A stretch of 64,000 bases of DNA. It comes from Apiotrichum sp. Y4204 (Eukaryota > Basidiomycota > Tremellomycetes > Trichosporonales > Trichosporonaceae). Every line of letters begins with the position of its first letter. The stretch's first letter is position 1. Below the pieces are notes generated by a model, which was not told the origin of the DNA, made no database searches, and saw only the letters and a program-made list of their open reading frames with translations. The DNA lies in contig JAMYHL010000013.1 of assembly GCA_025531455.1 (NCBI GenBank), positions 62,001 through 126,000 of the forward strand, given 5' to 3'. A program made the position numbers and the translations under genes. Shown here piece after piece: positions 32,944-44,283 of this stretch.

Positions 32944-34506
32944 TCAATCCTTCTTCCGGTGCTCAGGCTTGTGATCCACTTCGTGATCAACGTGCACGAA
33001 ACAGCGGTCGACGTCAGGCAACGCCTCAATTTGATCCTGGAGGTCCTGCGAGATATCGTGCGCTTTCCACAGCGGCATCTCAGGATCACTGATGTGAGTC
33101 GTTTTCTTCGTCCTTCGGCAATCGTCAACTCACAGCACAATGTCCACCTCCACGACATATTTGGGGCCGGAATGATACACACGAACGGTGTCGACAAGCT
33201 TGATGTCGTCCGAGAAAGTCATGGCCTTGTACGTCACCAAAGAGACATACTCTGACGGGGCAGTAATTCCCGCCAGGAAGGTAAACTGTTCTGCTTGTTA
33301 GCAACAAAGAGATGGAGAGCATATTGTTCCCAAAAGCCGTCGGTCCACCCACCATAAACAGTGCGGCACCATAGGAGGATGATAACGCAAGCCAGAACCG
33401 TGGCACCCGTGGGGTCAATCCACCAGCGCAACTTGGCACCTCCAGCGTTGGTGAGGATACTGAATGCGTTCCTGGAGATCAGATGCTGGTCAATCGTAAG
33501 ATAACGTACGTGAAGAGATCGTTACGGTGATCCTCCCACAGCACCTGAACCTGCGAAGAGGCGCTGCGAATGGCCATGCAGTAGAGGAAGAGTATAAACT
33601 TCACCGCCCATGCCGCGCACACGGATGCAAGAGGGATGACGTGCAACTCCTTGGTCTCACCTCCCTTGTGAGTGACAATTTCCTGGATGGCAAAGACCTA
33701 TTGTCAGCAGAGCGATGAGGACGGAACACGAACAATGAGAATAAAGTTGACGCCACCCATGATGAAGCCGTAGACGATGTTGCCACTGTTGTCAGTCTGC
33801 TCGTTCCTGTGACAGGCACTAACACTGGCGTTAGTTTCGCTGGAGAATTGACTGCGCTCACTAGTCTCAAAACGGCTACCGCGGACTGGCCATTTGCGCT
33901 CCTCGGCATTCTTCGACGCACGATGAGCCAACCACAAGATCAGGTTTGCGAGAGGGTCGACTCTCTGTTAGCACTGCCGAAAAGACCACGACTCACAAAC
34001 TGTAGGGGAAAAAAAGAAGGTCACAGGTAAGTAGCCATTTACAGACACCATGCCAGGAGAGAAAACTTGCCTGCATCAACACAGCTGGCAAAGAGCGCCA
34101 GCGACATCGAACTGATCGCCGCGTACAGTTGCAGCGCAGCCAGCGCCGTGTTGCAGACAAATGAGATATTGACCGCGAGCTTGACCTTGAGCGCCATGTC
34201 CCGCTCCTCCTGTTTCCCCTCCGCGGTGTGGACCGCAAACGGCTTGAGCAGGTTGCCGATGTGATCGTTCTGTCCCTCGTAGAAGGAAGCCAGCTTGCCG
34301 TGGGAACGTCCCCGAGAACGTATCTTGGAGATTTCAATGCTGCACTTGATCCTGTCGCGGAGAAGAAGAGGGTCGTGCTCGCCAGCCTCACGGCTCACCA
34401 CTGACTGGATGCCGACCAGCTCGATGTCATCGTCGTGGCCGCGCTCAGACACCTCGGTAGCGTGTGGTTGAAGCTCAACGGCCGTTGTCACTGCTGTCGA
34501 CGACAT
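32944..34506 (-). CDS. Cation diffusion facilitator (CDF) metal transporter with nano-exons
   Basis: Proton-coupled exporter of divalent metal, most like the Mn-type CDF/MTP group. Nine exons on the - strand: 34071-34506, 33997-33999, 33862-33960, 33824, 33734-33785, 33510-33697, 33353-33471, 33134-33290, 32944-33088, giving 399 residues with every phase closing. A cytosolic N-terminus of about 105 residues precedes TM1. TM2 carries D144-x3-D148 (VDAVFD). Then follow KWPVRGSRFETIGNIVYGF, TM5 with D253-HRN-D257, RWWIDPTGA and a cytosolic C-terminal domain with LVTYKAMTFSDD and HDISQDLQDQIE. DxxxD pairs, rather than HxxxD, point to manganese. Intron 1 is GC-AG (GCAAGT donor). The 3-nt and 1-nt exons are described separately; without splicing at 33786-33861 the frame also stays open and would insert 25 polar residues. 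Family certain; nano-exons need transcript proof. Confidence 0.9.
33824..33824 (-). other. Candidate single-nucleotide exon (T) in the CDF gene
   Basis: Between GluThr+A (ending at 33862) and T+GGC AAC ATC (starting at 33785) lie 76 nt. They read as two back-to-back canonical introns: 37 nt (GTGAGC ... ACTAACGCCAG, 33825-33861) and 38 nt (GTTAGT ... ACTGACAACAG, 33786-33823), separated by one T. Joining A+T+T gives Ile and the segment FETIGNIVYGF, as expected for the family. One 76-nt intron would break the frame; no splicing leaves a 25-residue insertion. Confidence 0.6.
33997..33999 (-). other. Candidate 3-nt exon (TTT) in the CDF gene
   Basis: Bounded by TTTCCCCTACAG and GTGAGT. Upstream is a 71-nt GC-AG intron (34000-34070); downstream is a 36-nt intron with GCTAAC branch (33961-33996). 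Including TTT gives Val-Phe and the spacing Asp-Ala-Val-Phe-Asp, the CDF TM2 DxxxD motif. Skipping it keeps frame but yields DxxD, which would break the metal site. Confidence 0.7.
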
Positions 34507-35367
34507 CTAGGAGACGGGACGAAAAGGGGATTGTGTGAAAGAGATGTCGATTTGGAAGGTTTTTATGCTGCTTGCGTCTGCATTCCTGGCAGTATAATGG
34601 TGCGATCTCTCGAATTCTCGAACTTCGAGCTATGACGTTTGGCGCAATTGTTGAGCCACCATGCACCATACTAGGCAGACCATGCGGGGAATGTGCCATG
34701 CGGGCCACGCGGGCATGCAGCATGTTGTCCGGCTGTACGCGGCTGTCCGAGCTGCCCGCGTGCGCGCGTGCACTGCGTGCACTGCCGCCGGCCCGCAATT
34801 GTGCATCTGTTTGCACGTTCGTAGATCGCAAAAGCATCGAAGTGTCGTCAAAACAAGCTCATTGCAGATCGCGCAGATACGCGCAGATCGCCGAACGGAT
34901 GCACATGATCTTCATGCGCACAGCACGCGGGAACCATCTGTAAAAAAGGGGCCGGTGTAGCCCAGGGTAGTCACTTCATTAGAAACATTAGGAACTCTAC
35001 TGACGCTCTGGGTAAATGTCTGGTTCTAATACCAGAGACGGGTAGATACGTAATACTCGTTTCCCTGTTATCACACCCAACCGGGGAGCGCGTCGCAGCG
35101 AGCGACAGTGAGCGCGGTGAGACGCGTCCACCACACGCAAAACATTACCTTTTCTTTCGCAATGTTCCAGATCCCAAAGTTACCACAACCACCACAAGCA
35201 CCACAAGCACCACTACACCACACACGTATAATCACTACAATAACAATACTCGCACCGCGATACACTCATTGACGTGTGTCCGTCAGATCGTTACATTATT
35301 GTTCCAGCGAACCTCTCCCCTGGAACGATTCAATCTGAAATACACGCCCCGTTATACATCGCACCTC
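34507..35367. other. Divergent promoter region, CDF / RCC1-PHD
   Basis: 860 bp with no gene seen. The stretch 35180-35230 contains CACAACCACCACAAGCACCA-type low-complexity repeats. A short inverted element TCTGGT...ACCAGA at about 35020-35037 resembles a T arm, but no tRNA can be folded around it. Confidence 0.5.
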
Positions 35368-37544
35368 ATGCCGCCGAAAGCTTCAAAGCCTGTGCAGCCG
35401 CGTCCGACATGGGGTCGTGGTGAGTAACCATATAACGTTACAGGTATTATGCTTGATAAAAGATCGCTGACGCGACAGTCCTCATTGCGGGTGGAACCAA
35501 CTGGTTAGCACGCGCCAGCCCATGTAACAGCTTAAATTAACCCCAGGGCTTCTAATGGCAAGGGCAATGTAAAGCGAAACGAGTATGTTTTGGTGTGGTC
35601 GCGCGACCATCCAGCCTCAGGATTCGAGAGCGACGCGCTAAACAACTTAGAGCATGGGATCTTTCGACCCCACACATTCTCCGGTCGCTGTCGCATTTCA
35701 AGATTACAAAGATCGTGACGGCAGCCAATGCCAACTATGCGATCGCAATCGATAGTACGCCCCTGCTCAATATTCTGCCACTCATACTACAGCTCAAGGC
35801 ATTGCACACATGATTGGGAAACTTCCGGCAATGTCGGGTGACCCAAAGGGTGTTGTGCCCATTTTCGAAGCGGTCCACGTTTCGCCCCGCGTTGTTGGTT
35901 CCGCGAAGGATGTGAAGTGGGTGGATGGAGCGGTTGCTCGTGGACACTTTCTCCTCCTCGACAGCGAGGGTGGCGTTTATGGAGCCGGACAAAACATGAT
36001 GGGACAAATCGGACTGGTGAGTTCGAGGAGATTGAACTGTGGCTCACTGTAGCCTGCGGGCAAAGATGTGCATTTCCTGAAAAAGGTCTCTGGCCCCTGG
36101 GGAGGTGATAAGATTATCCAGGTTACGGCTGGCAATGGTTTCTCCCTATACCTGTCCGAGAAGGGGAATGTTTACGCTGCTGGATCAACCGAAAACGGCC
36201 AACTTGGAAACGGCACCACCGGCGAGCACATCACCATGGGCAACAAACTCGTTTTTGAAAACCATAAACCAAGTGAGTGTGGGAGCCGGGATATAGGTTG
36301 ACACCAGTGCATGTCGTCTTCCCAGAAGAGGCTGGAAAGATTGTCAAAATCTCCTCGGGTCCCCAGCATTCACTTGCTCTTGATGATCAGGGCTTTGTCT
36401 ACGGATGGGGATTCGATGGGTATTGCCGACTTGGCCTCGGAGACCAGAAGAATAAGTGGGTCATCACTTGTCATTATTTATCTAACGACAGACTTGTACC
36501 CACTGTCATCCCTCAGGTGAGATTCCCTGTCCCACACCGTTTAACCACAGTTTGCCGACACAAACCCGTTGAAACGTGCCTCCGACATTCGTTGCGGACC
36601 ACACTGTTAGTCTAGTGGGCGGCAGCCGCTGACCTTACAGCCTCTGTCATTATCGACCGCCAAGGACTGTTCCAAATTGCTGGCAGATGGAAGACTACAG
36701 GCGATGGTAAGACATGTATATGTCTCCCTGCTAACTTGAACAGGGGGTGGAGGGGCGCCCTACACCAGTTTCAAATATGTGGACGAAAGTGAGTGATGGT
36801 TCGCATCGCAATGCTAACCGCAGTCTCTGGATGTAAAGTAGCATCGGTCGCTGTCGGTGGCTGCACGCACTTTATCACAACCTTCCTCGACGCTGCCCAG
36901 ACAAAGGTGCAGACCATTGGTTGGGGCCAGGGCGCTGCGTATGGCGGTGGGTTGCTCCTTTATTATCGAGTCTGACCACAGAACTTGGCCTGGGAGATGG
37001 CCCAAAGAGCTCGACGAAACCAGTAGAGATCACGACCTTGTCGGGGGCAGACATTATAGAGTAAGTGGAAGAGAACCAGGGCGATCATTTCTAACCTCAG
37101 CATCGCTGCTGGCATGTGCTTCACGTTGTTCCTGGCCCACCCCAACAAGGCGATAGCAGAGCTTGAGCGCATCCCTCTGGAAATCGAATCAGAGCCGGTG
37201 TGTCTTGTCTGCCACGTTGACAGGCCGGACAGCGATGATCTCCTGGAATGCGAGAGAGTAAGTCTGTTTGCGATAATATTTCTGACTCTTAGTGTGACGC
37301 GCCCTACCACCCCGACTGTCTTACTCCTCCTCTGAAGGAAGTGCCCGAGGGCGCCTGGTTCTGCCCTGAGTGCACAGAGGACAGTCTCAGAACCTTCGAC
37401 GACGTTGTCTTCGAGCGCACCCCGTCTGCTCCACCCACAAGCGGCACTATGCCGAAGCGCGGCGCCGAATCGCAGGGAGGCAACGGTGAGTGTGGTTGAG
37501 TTACCTCGCTGACGACAGGCGGCAAACGTACGCGTACGGAATAA
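35368..37544 (+). CDS. RCC1-repeat (RCC2-like) propeller protein fused to a C-terminal PHD finger
   Basis: Sixteen exons join in frame to 525 residues: 35368-35419, 35479-35503, 35547-35582, 35651-35754, 35793-36016, 36053-36272, 36308-36455, 36492-36516, 36551-36605, 36641-36706, 36744-36788, 36824-36946, 36982-37060, 37101-37257, 37293-37485, 37519-37544. The start VLIAGGTNW matches the RCC2/TD-60 opening. RCC1 blades follow (VYGAGQNMMGQIG, VYAAGSTENGQLGNG, VYGWGFDGYCRLGLGD, IGWGQGAAYGELGLGDG). From about residue 430 comes a C4HC3 PHD finger: CLVC, CERC, HPDC, CPEC. The tail is short and basic (GGKRTRTE). RCC1 propellers bind chromatin or GTPases; PHD fingers read histone H3. A chromatin reader or mitotic role is inferred. 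Most introns are 33-39 nt. Divergent from the CDF gene. Confidence 0.9.
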
Positions 37545-39217
37545 AGTGGATACCCCGGATTGATGTCCGTGATACTCATATTCTTGAAGCATGGATGTTA
37601 GTAGTTTCATACCATGGTATAGTTTGTCTGGTTGACCTGGTCTTCGTGATCATAGTACGGATGCAGTCTTGTCTTGATAACCACAGAAAGGGACACAGGC
37701 AGTTTTGTTTGGTTCCTGCTATCATATTTGCTGTTCTTCCAATTAAGAGCCCCCTGAGCGAGCTATTTGTTTTGATTTGCAAAAGTGCGGGAATTATGAT
37801 TCGTTCAATTGTGAGGAGAGAGATCTGCGGCATCTGGGGTACAGTACCATCTGCGACAACTTGGCCAAGTGCTGTGCTGTTTTTAAAGCTGCTTTTTAAA
37901 TACTTTATATCCCTCAACTGCCTCAAGTTTGCGATACGCGATGCGTGCAGATAGGCGATACGTGCGATGGGCCCCTCCCTCCCATCTCTGGCCCATAGGT
38001 GGCGGTACAATTGGGTGACAACAGGGCGCAGAGGCAGTTCCCGGAACTGGGGCCTGTGACAGTTTCTCTCGATATGGACTGTCCCGCTGCCCGCTGAAAC
38101 CCAGAAGGGCGGAATGTTGAATGTCGGACCAGTTTGCAGTTGCTGCCTGCTCGCCTGGAGTCTGGGGGCTACTGTGCTGCATGGCCGCAAACACAAAAAT
38201 ACCTCATTGTACAAACGCGCAAGTCGGACCGCAGACTGACGACGGCAATCACGCAGACCGCCAGCCTTCACCCAGATCAACACAACACAAAGGAAGGGGT
38301 TGAAGGGGGACGAAGGGGGTCAACCAGAGATCTCTGGATCTCTGGACGAGAAGCACCTTGGGTACGTATGAGCGAACCTTGTACCTACCACAAGTTCTCC
38401 AGGTAAGTACTCCAGCGATCCCCCCGGCAGAGCTGCAGCGCCACGATGCAACGAGGCTTCGCCCAACCGACACTCCATGCACTCCATCTGCTCCTTTCTA
38501 GGTTCCAGAAATGTGTGCAGTTCTCGCCGGTAGTAATATGGGACCTCTCCACCCAAGAAAAGTTCTCCAGCGGCACCTTGGCTTTGAGCGCTCCTCGTCC
38601 GCAAATAGATCACCGGCATCGGTGACCTTTTTCCTCCATCCATGCCGGACATGCCATCCATGTGCAATGCACCACCGACTAGCATAGCAATTCGACAATG
38701 CAACAAATGCACGCAACGCGTAACGAGAAGCCGACAGCGGCGACCAGCGATTTTGATGTGATTGGAGGGATGCAGATGGAACGCAAGTTTAAACCACTCA
38801 CCCCCCTGTTCCAATAGCCTGAGCTATGCGCCTTATCTCGGAGCTCGAGCTCAGAAGATCAGAGGACAAGGAACGAGATGGGCATCCGATGCAGTGACCG
38901 CATGCCGCAGATGAAGGACGCATCCGCTTCACGACGATGCACAAGCCCGACCAAGCGTGATTGATGAGGGTGTTTAGACGCTCTCGGCCAGATTGGTGCG
39001 AGACAGTTACGGACACCAGCGCTCGCAGTTGGTTCTGTTTCTGGTCGCCGGATCTGCACACTGACACACACCTCGATCTGCACATCTGCAAAATGGCAGC
39101 CAGCCCTCAATGCTGTTGGGTACATAAACCAGCAGGAGCAAGAGATGTTGAGTGTGCATCCGTCCGATTCCTCCTCTCTCATCGCCATCTCAGCAGCTCA
39201 CCAGTTGAAGGCTCATA
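37545..39217. other. Intergenic, no gene recognised
   Basis: 1.7 kb. The left part (37600-37950) is AT-rich for this genome. A 235-codon open frame on the - strand (37576-38283) has no protein-family features and was not accepted. The right part includes the promoter of the P-type ATPase. Confidence 0.5.
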
Positions 39218-42200
39218 ATGCCCGCAGATAAGGAAGACATGTCCCGCGAGGTCTCCTGCGAGGGGACAACCGTTGGCGACCTCGACTACGAGAAGTACAT
39301 AGGCAGTCCCATGTCGAGGAAGACTACCAAGATGGGCGACATCCCCCGCGCTATCACAATCCAGGATGACGAGAACATAGCGCGCGAGAACCGCCTTCGC
39401 CGCATGAACTCTGCTGGTCTCAGCGCTGCGCAGGTTGATGGTCCCAGCCGCGTCATTGGTGAATTCCGGTGAGTACTGTGCTCGTAACAGTCTAGTTGGA
39501 AGGTGGACGGTGGCGATTTGGCTACTTTTCGCCACATTAAATCATTGCTGCCCTCTGTCCTCTGGCTTACACTCTCAGCACCCTCTCGATCCATGTCACC
39601 GACTCGCTCGCCCACCCCGAGCAGATCGCCAAGCGTCATGCTGCTCGCGAGCTTTCCGAGCTGGACTGGCACAAGCTTGACGCCGAGGACGTTTTCCAGC
39701 GCCTCAACGTTTCGCCCAAAGTCGGTCTTGACAAGGACCAGGTCAAACGCCGCGTTGGCCAATATGGCGCAAATAAGATGTCCCCTCCTCCAAACCATCT
39801 GTTCCGGAAGTGGTTCGGGTACGTCTTTGGTGGCTTTGGCAGCATCCTCTTCATTGGCTCGGTTCTGTGCTTCATTGCGTGGAAACCCCTCGGCGAGCCG
39901 AATCCCCAGGCGAGTAACCTCGCCCTCGCTATCGTTCTTCTTGTCGTCATTGTTATTCAGACCGCCTTTGTGAGTTGCATCACGGTAGGAAAACAGCTCA
40001 CCCCAGAATGCCTACCAGGATTGGTCCACGTCGCGGGTCATGGCAAGCATTGCCAACATGCTTCCCGCAGATGTGGTTGTGCTTCGCAATGGGGCGCAGT
40101 GCACCGTTGAGGCCCAAGAGCTGGTACCCGGTGATATCGTGCAGATCGCTTTGGGAGATAAGCTTCCCGCCGACGTGCGATTTGTTACCACCTCTTCGGA
40201 CTTCAAGCTAGATCGTGCAGTGCTCACCGGCGAGTCTGAGCCGATCACCGGCACTGTCTCGTTTACGGACGACAATTTCCTGGAGACGAAGAATATCGGC
40301 CTGCAGGGGACCATGTGCGTGTCCGGCTCTGGTATGGGCGTCATCGTGCAGACCGGCGACAGCACGGTCTTTGGTCGCATCGCCAAGCTTTCGACCGTCG
40401 GAGCGCCGTCGTCCACCACCCTGCAGAGGGAGATCATGATCTTTGTGATGATTATCATTGGCTTGGCCATCACGATTGCCATCATCATCATCATCTGCTG
40501 GGCGGCCTGGCTCAACAAGGACCACAAGGGTTTCCTCACCCCTTCCAATTTGGTCATTTCCGTTGTCTCGGTAAGTTCATTGGCTGCTAATAGAAAGCAC
40601 AGCTGACATTGTTTTTCTCGATCTACAACAAAACAACATCAACAAAACCAAATAAAACAACATCAATCGACTCTAACAGGTTTGTGTGGCGTTCATCCCC
40701 GAAGGCCTGCCGGTCTCCGTCACTCTGTCGCTTGCGGTGATCGCGAATCGCCTTGCCAAGAACAAAGTGCTCGCCAAGACGCTCCTCACTGTGGAGACGC
40801 TCGGATCGGTCTCGGTCTTGTGTTCCGATAAGACAGGCACCCTCACGTCCAACCAGATGACCGTCACGAATGGAGCGATTCTCGACGACGAGTTTACCTC
40901 TCTCGAGGGCCACGACCGGATGGTATCGGGCAAGAACGACGAGTACGTTCGTCAACTTGCTGCCGTGGCGGGTGTGTGCAACGGTGCCGAGTTCGACCCC
41001 ACAACTATGGACCAGCCTATAACGCTTCGCAAGGTTCATGGTGATGCGACCGATTCCGCAATTCTTCGCTTTGCGGAGCTACTCCGTCCTGTTAAGGAAA
41101 CGCAAGCCGAATGGACCGAGGTGTTTAAGCAGAACTTCAACTCCAAGACCAAGTTCATGCTCAAGCTTGTCCGCCCGACTGTCGGCCTCCCGGCACCGGT
41201 CAGCTCTACCGACTCCTTTGAGAAGGGTGACCTTGTTCTCATGTCGAAGGGTGCTCCTGATGTCCTCCTGAAACGCTGTACTATGGTCAACACGCCTGAA
41301 GGTTCTGTTCCCCTCGCCCCCGAGGTGCTCGCTCGTCTCATTCGCGTTCAGGAGTCATGGGCGGCGCGTGGTCAGCGTGTGCTGCTTATGGCGAAGCGCA
41401 TCGTCGCCTCGACAGAAATGCCCAGCTGCTCTCCGGACTCGGACGCCTTCTCCGATTATGTCAACATTCATCTCCACAAGAATCTGACAGTCGTGGGTCT
41501 CGTTGGCCTCGTTGACCCTCCCCGCCCCGACATCCCCGAGACAGTGCGCGTTATGCGTGGCGCTGGTATCCGTTTCTTTATGGTCACTGGTGACTTTGCT
41601 TTAACTGCTGTGGCTATCGCCGAACAGTGCGGTATTGTCACCAACGCAGCAACCATCCACAAGCTCGCCAACCTTGACCGCAACCGCGAGATGAGCTCGG
41701 TCATTCCCTACGATGTGGACAACCAGAGCACGCAAGCACTCGTCCTGAGCGGTACGGACCTGATGGAGATGAACGAAAGCCAGTGGGAACAGGCCTGCCA
41801 GTACACCGAGATCGTCTTTGCCCGTACCACCCCCGAGCAGAAGCTGCGCATCGTCAAGGAGTTCCAAAGCCGTGGCAGCGTCGTCGGCATGACTGGCGAT
41901 GGTGTGAACGATGCGCCCAGTCTTAAAGCTGCCGACGTCGGAATTGCGATGGGTGGCGGAAGCGACGTCGCCACAGAGGCTGCTGACCTTGTTCTTCTCG
42001 ATTCGTTCTCCGCCATTGTTACTGCCGTGATGTACGGTCGCCTTGTGTTCGACAACCTCAAGAAGACGATCATCTATCTTCTTCCGGCCGGCTCCTTTTC
42101 CGAGCTCATGCCTACGCTCGTGTCCGTGTTCCTCGGCCTCCCGCAAATGCTCTCAAACGTCCAGATGGTGTTGATCTGTTGCTGCACGTGAGTAATGGCC

Positions 42201-42834
42201 ATCATTTGGCTTCAAAGCTAATTTCAGCGACATCATCCCTGCGGTCTCCATGTGCTTTGAGAAGCCCGAAGAAGGTCTTCTCACGCGCAAGCCCCGCGAC
42301 ACGAAAAAGGACAAGCTCGTCGATTGGAAGCTCTTCCTCCATGCGTACGGCTTCCTGGGTGTCATCGAGTCGCTCTGCTCTCTCGCCATGGCCTTCTGGT
42401 ACCTCCAGCGCAAAGGATTCCCCTTCAAGGACATTGTGTTCGCCTACGGCAACCTTCCGGACCAACTCGACGCTGCCAGGTTTGCTGAGGAGGTCAACCA
42501 CGGCCAGAGCGTCGCCTTCTTCACACTCGTCTTCATGCAGTGGTTCAACCTCCTCGCTACGCGCACGCGCCGCAAGAGCCTGTTCCAGCAGAACCCCTTC
42601 TTCGGTCCCACGCGCAACCTCTGGGTTGTGGGCGGCATGCTCGGCAGCATGGGCCTCCTTTTCTTCTTCTCCTACCCTCCCTTCTTCCAGAAAGCTTTCC
42701 TCACCCGCGGCGTCCCTGTCGAGTACGCGTTCATCCCCTTCGCCCTTGGTGCGTTCATCCTCCTCGTCGACGAGGCCAGGAAGTGGACCGTCCGCAAGTG
42801 GCCCAAGGGTATCATCGCCAAGATTAGCTGGTAA
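39218..42834 (+). CDS. P-type ATPase, subfamily IIC (Na+/K+-ATPase-like)
   Basis: ATP-driven monovalent cation pump, homologous to the animal Na,K/H,K-ATPase alpha subunit and to fungal P2C pumps. Exons 39218-39468, 39579-39969, 40007-40570, 40680-42187 and 42228-42834 give 1106 residues. Seen in order: polar N-terminus, actuator domain with VLTGESEP, membrane segment 4 with IPEGLPVSVTLSLAVIANRL, phosphorylation site CSDKTGTLT, nucleotide-binding domain with MSKGAPDVLLKRC, hinge GDGVNDAPSLKAADVGIAMG, and M5-M10 with CTDIIPAVSMCFEKPE. Ten membrane segments are expected. No beta-subunit gene is visible nearby; fungal members are not known to need one. The role is probably K+/Na+ homeostasis at plasma or internal membranes. 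Intron 40571-40679 contains a near-repeat AAAACAACATCAA twice. Convergent with the MDR gene, 200 bp apart. Confidence 0.92.
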
Positions 42835-43034
42835 TGACTCCTGTGAGGCAGTTAAGTCTCGAGAGCCCCTTTATGATAATACGGCATAACATCATGTCCC
42901 TTTTGGTCCAGTCATAAAACGTGAATAGATGAGGTGGTAATGTTTGTTTGTGTGTATGAACCTGCCCTGTGGTTTGTTCCAATTGTGCACTTTATCTATT
43001 ACATTGCGAATGCTACATGTCAGATACTAACGGC

Positions 43035-44283
43035 TTAGAGGGAAGCCTTGGAGTCAATGGCGGTGAGAAGCTTTCCACGGCTCTGGCCAGAGAAGAGAAG
43101 CTGGTACTTCTCGGGAACGACATCGACCGGGCCAGACACGATAGTCTCAGAGTCGGCAACAGAGAGCTTGCCCTCCTTGATGGCAGCAGCCATCTTGGTA
43201 ACAGCCTCCTGCCACCTGGGAAGGAAGTCGATGACGATGAAGCCTGGGGGTTAGCTCATTCACAGTCAGGCAACGCCTGATACTCACCCTGAATGGTGAT
43301 GCGGTTGGTGATGACTTCGCCGAAGTGGGGGAACTTGGGCGGCTCGCCGAGGTAGTTTGCGATCATGCCGCAGAGCGCAATCTTGCCGTGGCGCGCAATG
43401 TTGGGGAAGGCAGCGTCCATAATGTCACCACCGACATTCTCAAAGTAGCGGTCGGCGTAGCCCTGCAGCGCCTTGGAGAGGTTGGCCTTGAAGTTGGGGT
43501 CCTTGTAGTCGACGCACTCGTCGGCGCCGAGCGACTTGACCCAGTCGCACTTCTCCTTGCCGCCGGCAATACCGACCACACGCTTGGCACCAATGACGTT
43601 CTTGGCGAGCTGGATCGCGGTAGAGCCAACAGTTCTGGGAGTTAGTCACTGATCTCGGGCGCGGATTTGAGGGACAAGACAGGAGGATTGCGAAAGATAG
43701 CTCCTCACAGCCCCCGCCGTTTCCTCCACTTATCACTCACCCAGCAGCGCCAGAGACGAGAACGGTGTGCTCAGGCTTAACGTCAAGAATGTCGTAAATA
43801 CCCTGGTAGGCAGTGACGGCGGGCATTCCAAGGACGGAGAGGCCAGCGTAAGGCTTTCCGGGGAGCTCACTGATGGTATTAGCTTATCGAACACTGTGCG
43901 TTCCACAGGGCTACTCACATGGCCTTGCTGGTGACAGCGTCCTCGTTGAGGACAAGGTAGTCGGCCCAGATCATGGACGAAGAAAGGACGTTGTCGCCAT
44001 CAGCGAACTTGGAGCTCTTGGAGGCAACAACGGTGCCCTGGCCGATGGAGCGGACGGGGTCGCCCTTAAGGATGGGCGGGACGTAGGAGCGCTTCGAGTC
44101 CTGGTCCTTCTGCATCCATCCACGCTGGGCCGGGTCGTTGGAAAGGTAGGTGAGCTTGACGAGGAGCTGGCCGTCCTTGAGCTCGGGGAGGGGGCGGGTC
44201 TCGAGCTTGAACGTGTCCTTCTCGAACGGGCCAACGGGCGGGTTCGCGAGGATCCAGACCTTCTGCTGAGTGGGGACGGACAT
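43035..44283 (-). CDS. Zinc-independent MDR-family NAD(P)H-dependent oxidoreductase
   Basis: Medium-chain reductase of the prostaglandin/leukotriene-B4 reductase (PtgR, CurA) group, which reduces alkenal or enone double bonds with NADPH. Exons 43919-44283, 43741-43869, 43288-43634 and 43035-43243 (- strand) give 349 residues. Markers: SNDPAQRGWM, the motif VSGAAGTVGSTAIQLAKN for cofactor binding, VVGIAGGKEKCDWVKSLGADE, YFENVGGDIMDAAFPNIARHGKIALCG. There are no zinc-ligand cysteines as in alcohol dehydrogenases. High bias for C-ending codons suggests good expression. Probable role in detoxifying reactive aldehydes; substrate unknown. Confidence 0.9.

Noticed and set aside
34960..35060. Possible tRNA (TCTGGTTCTAATACCAGA resembles a T arm)
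   Set aside because: The stem is 6 bp with a 6-nt loop rather than a 5-bp stem with 7-nt loop, and no acceptor, D or anticodon arm could be assembled.
37576..38283. 235-codon open frame on the - strand
   Set aside because: No domain or codon bias, AT-rich intergenic DNA, no splice-compatible neighbours.
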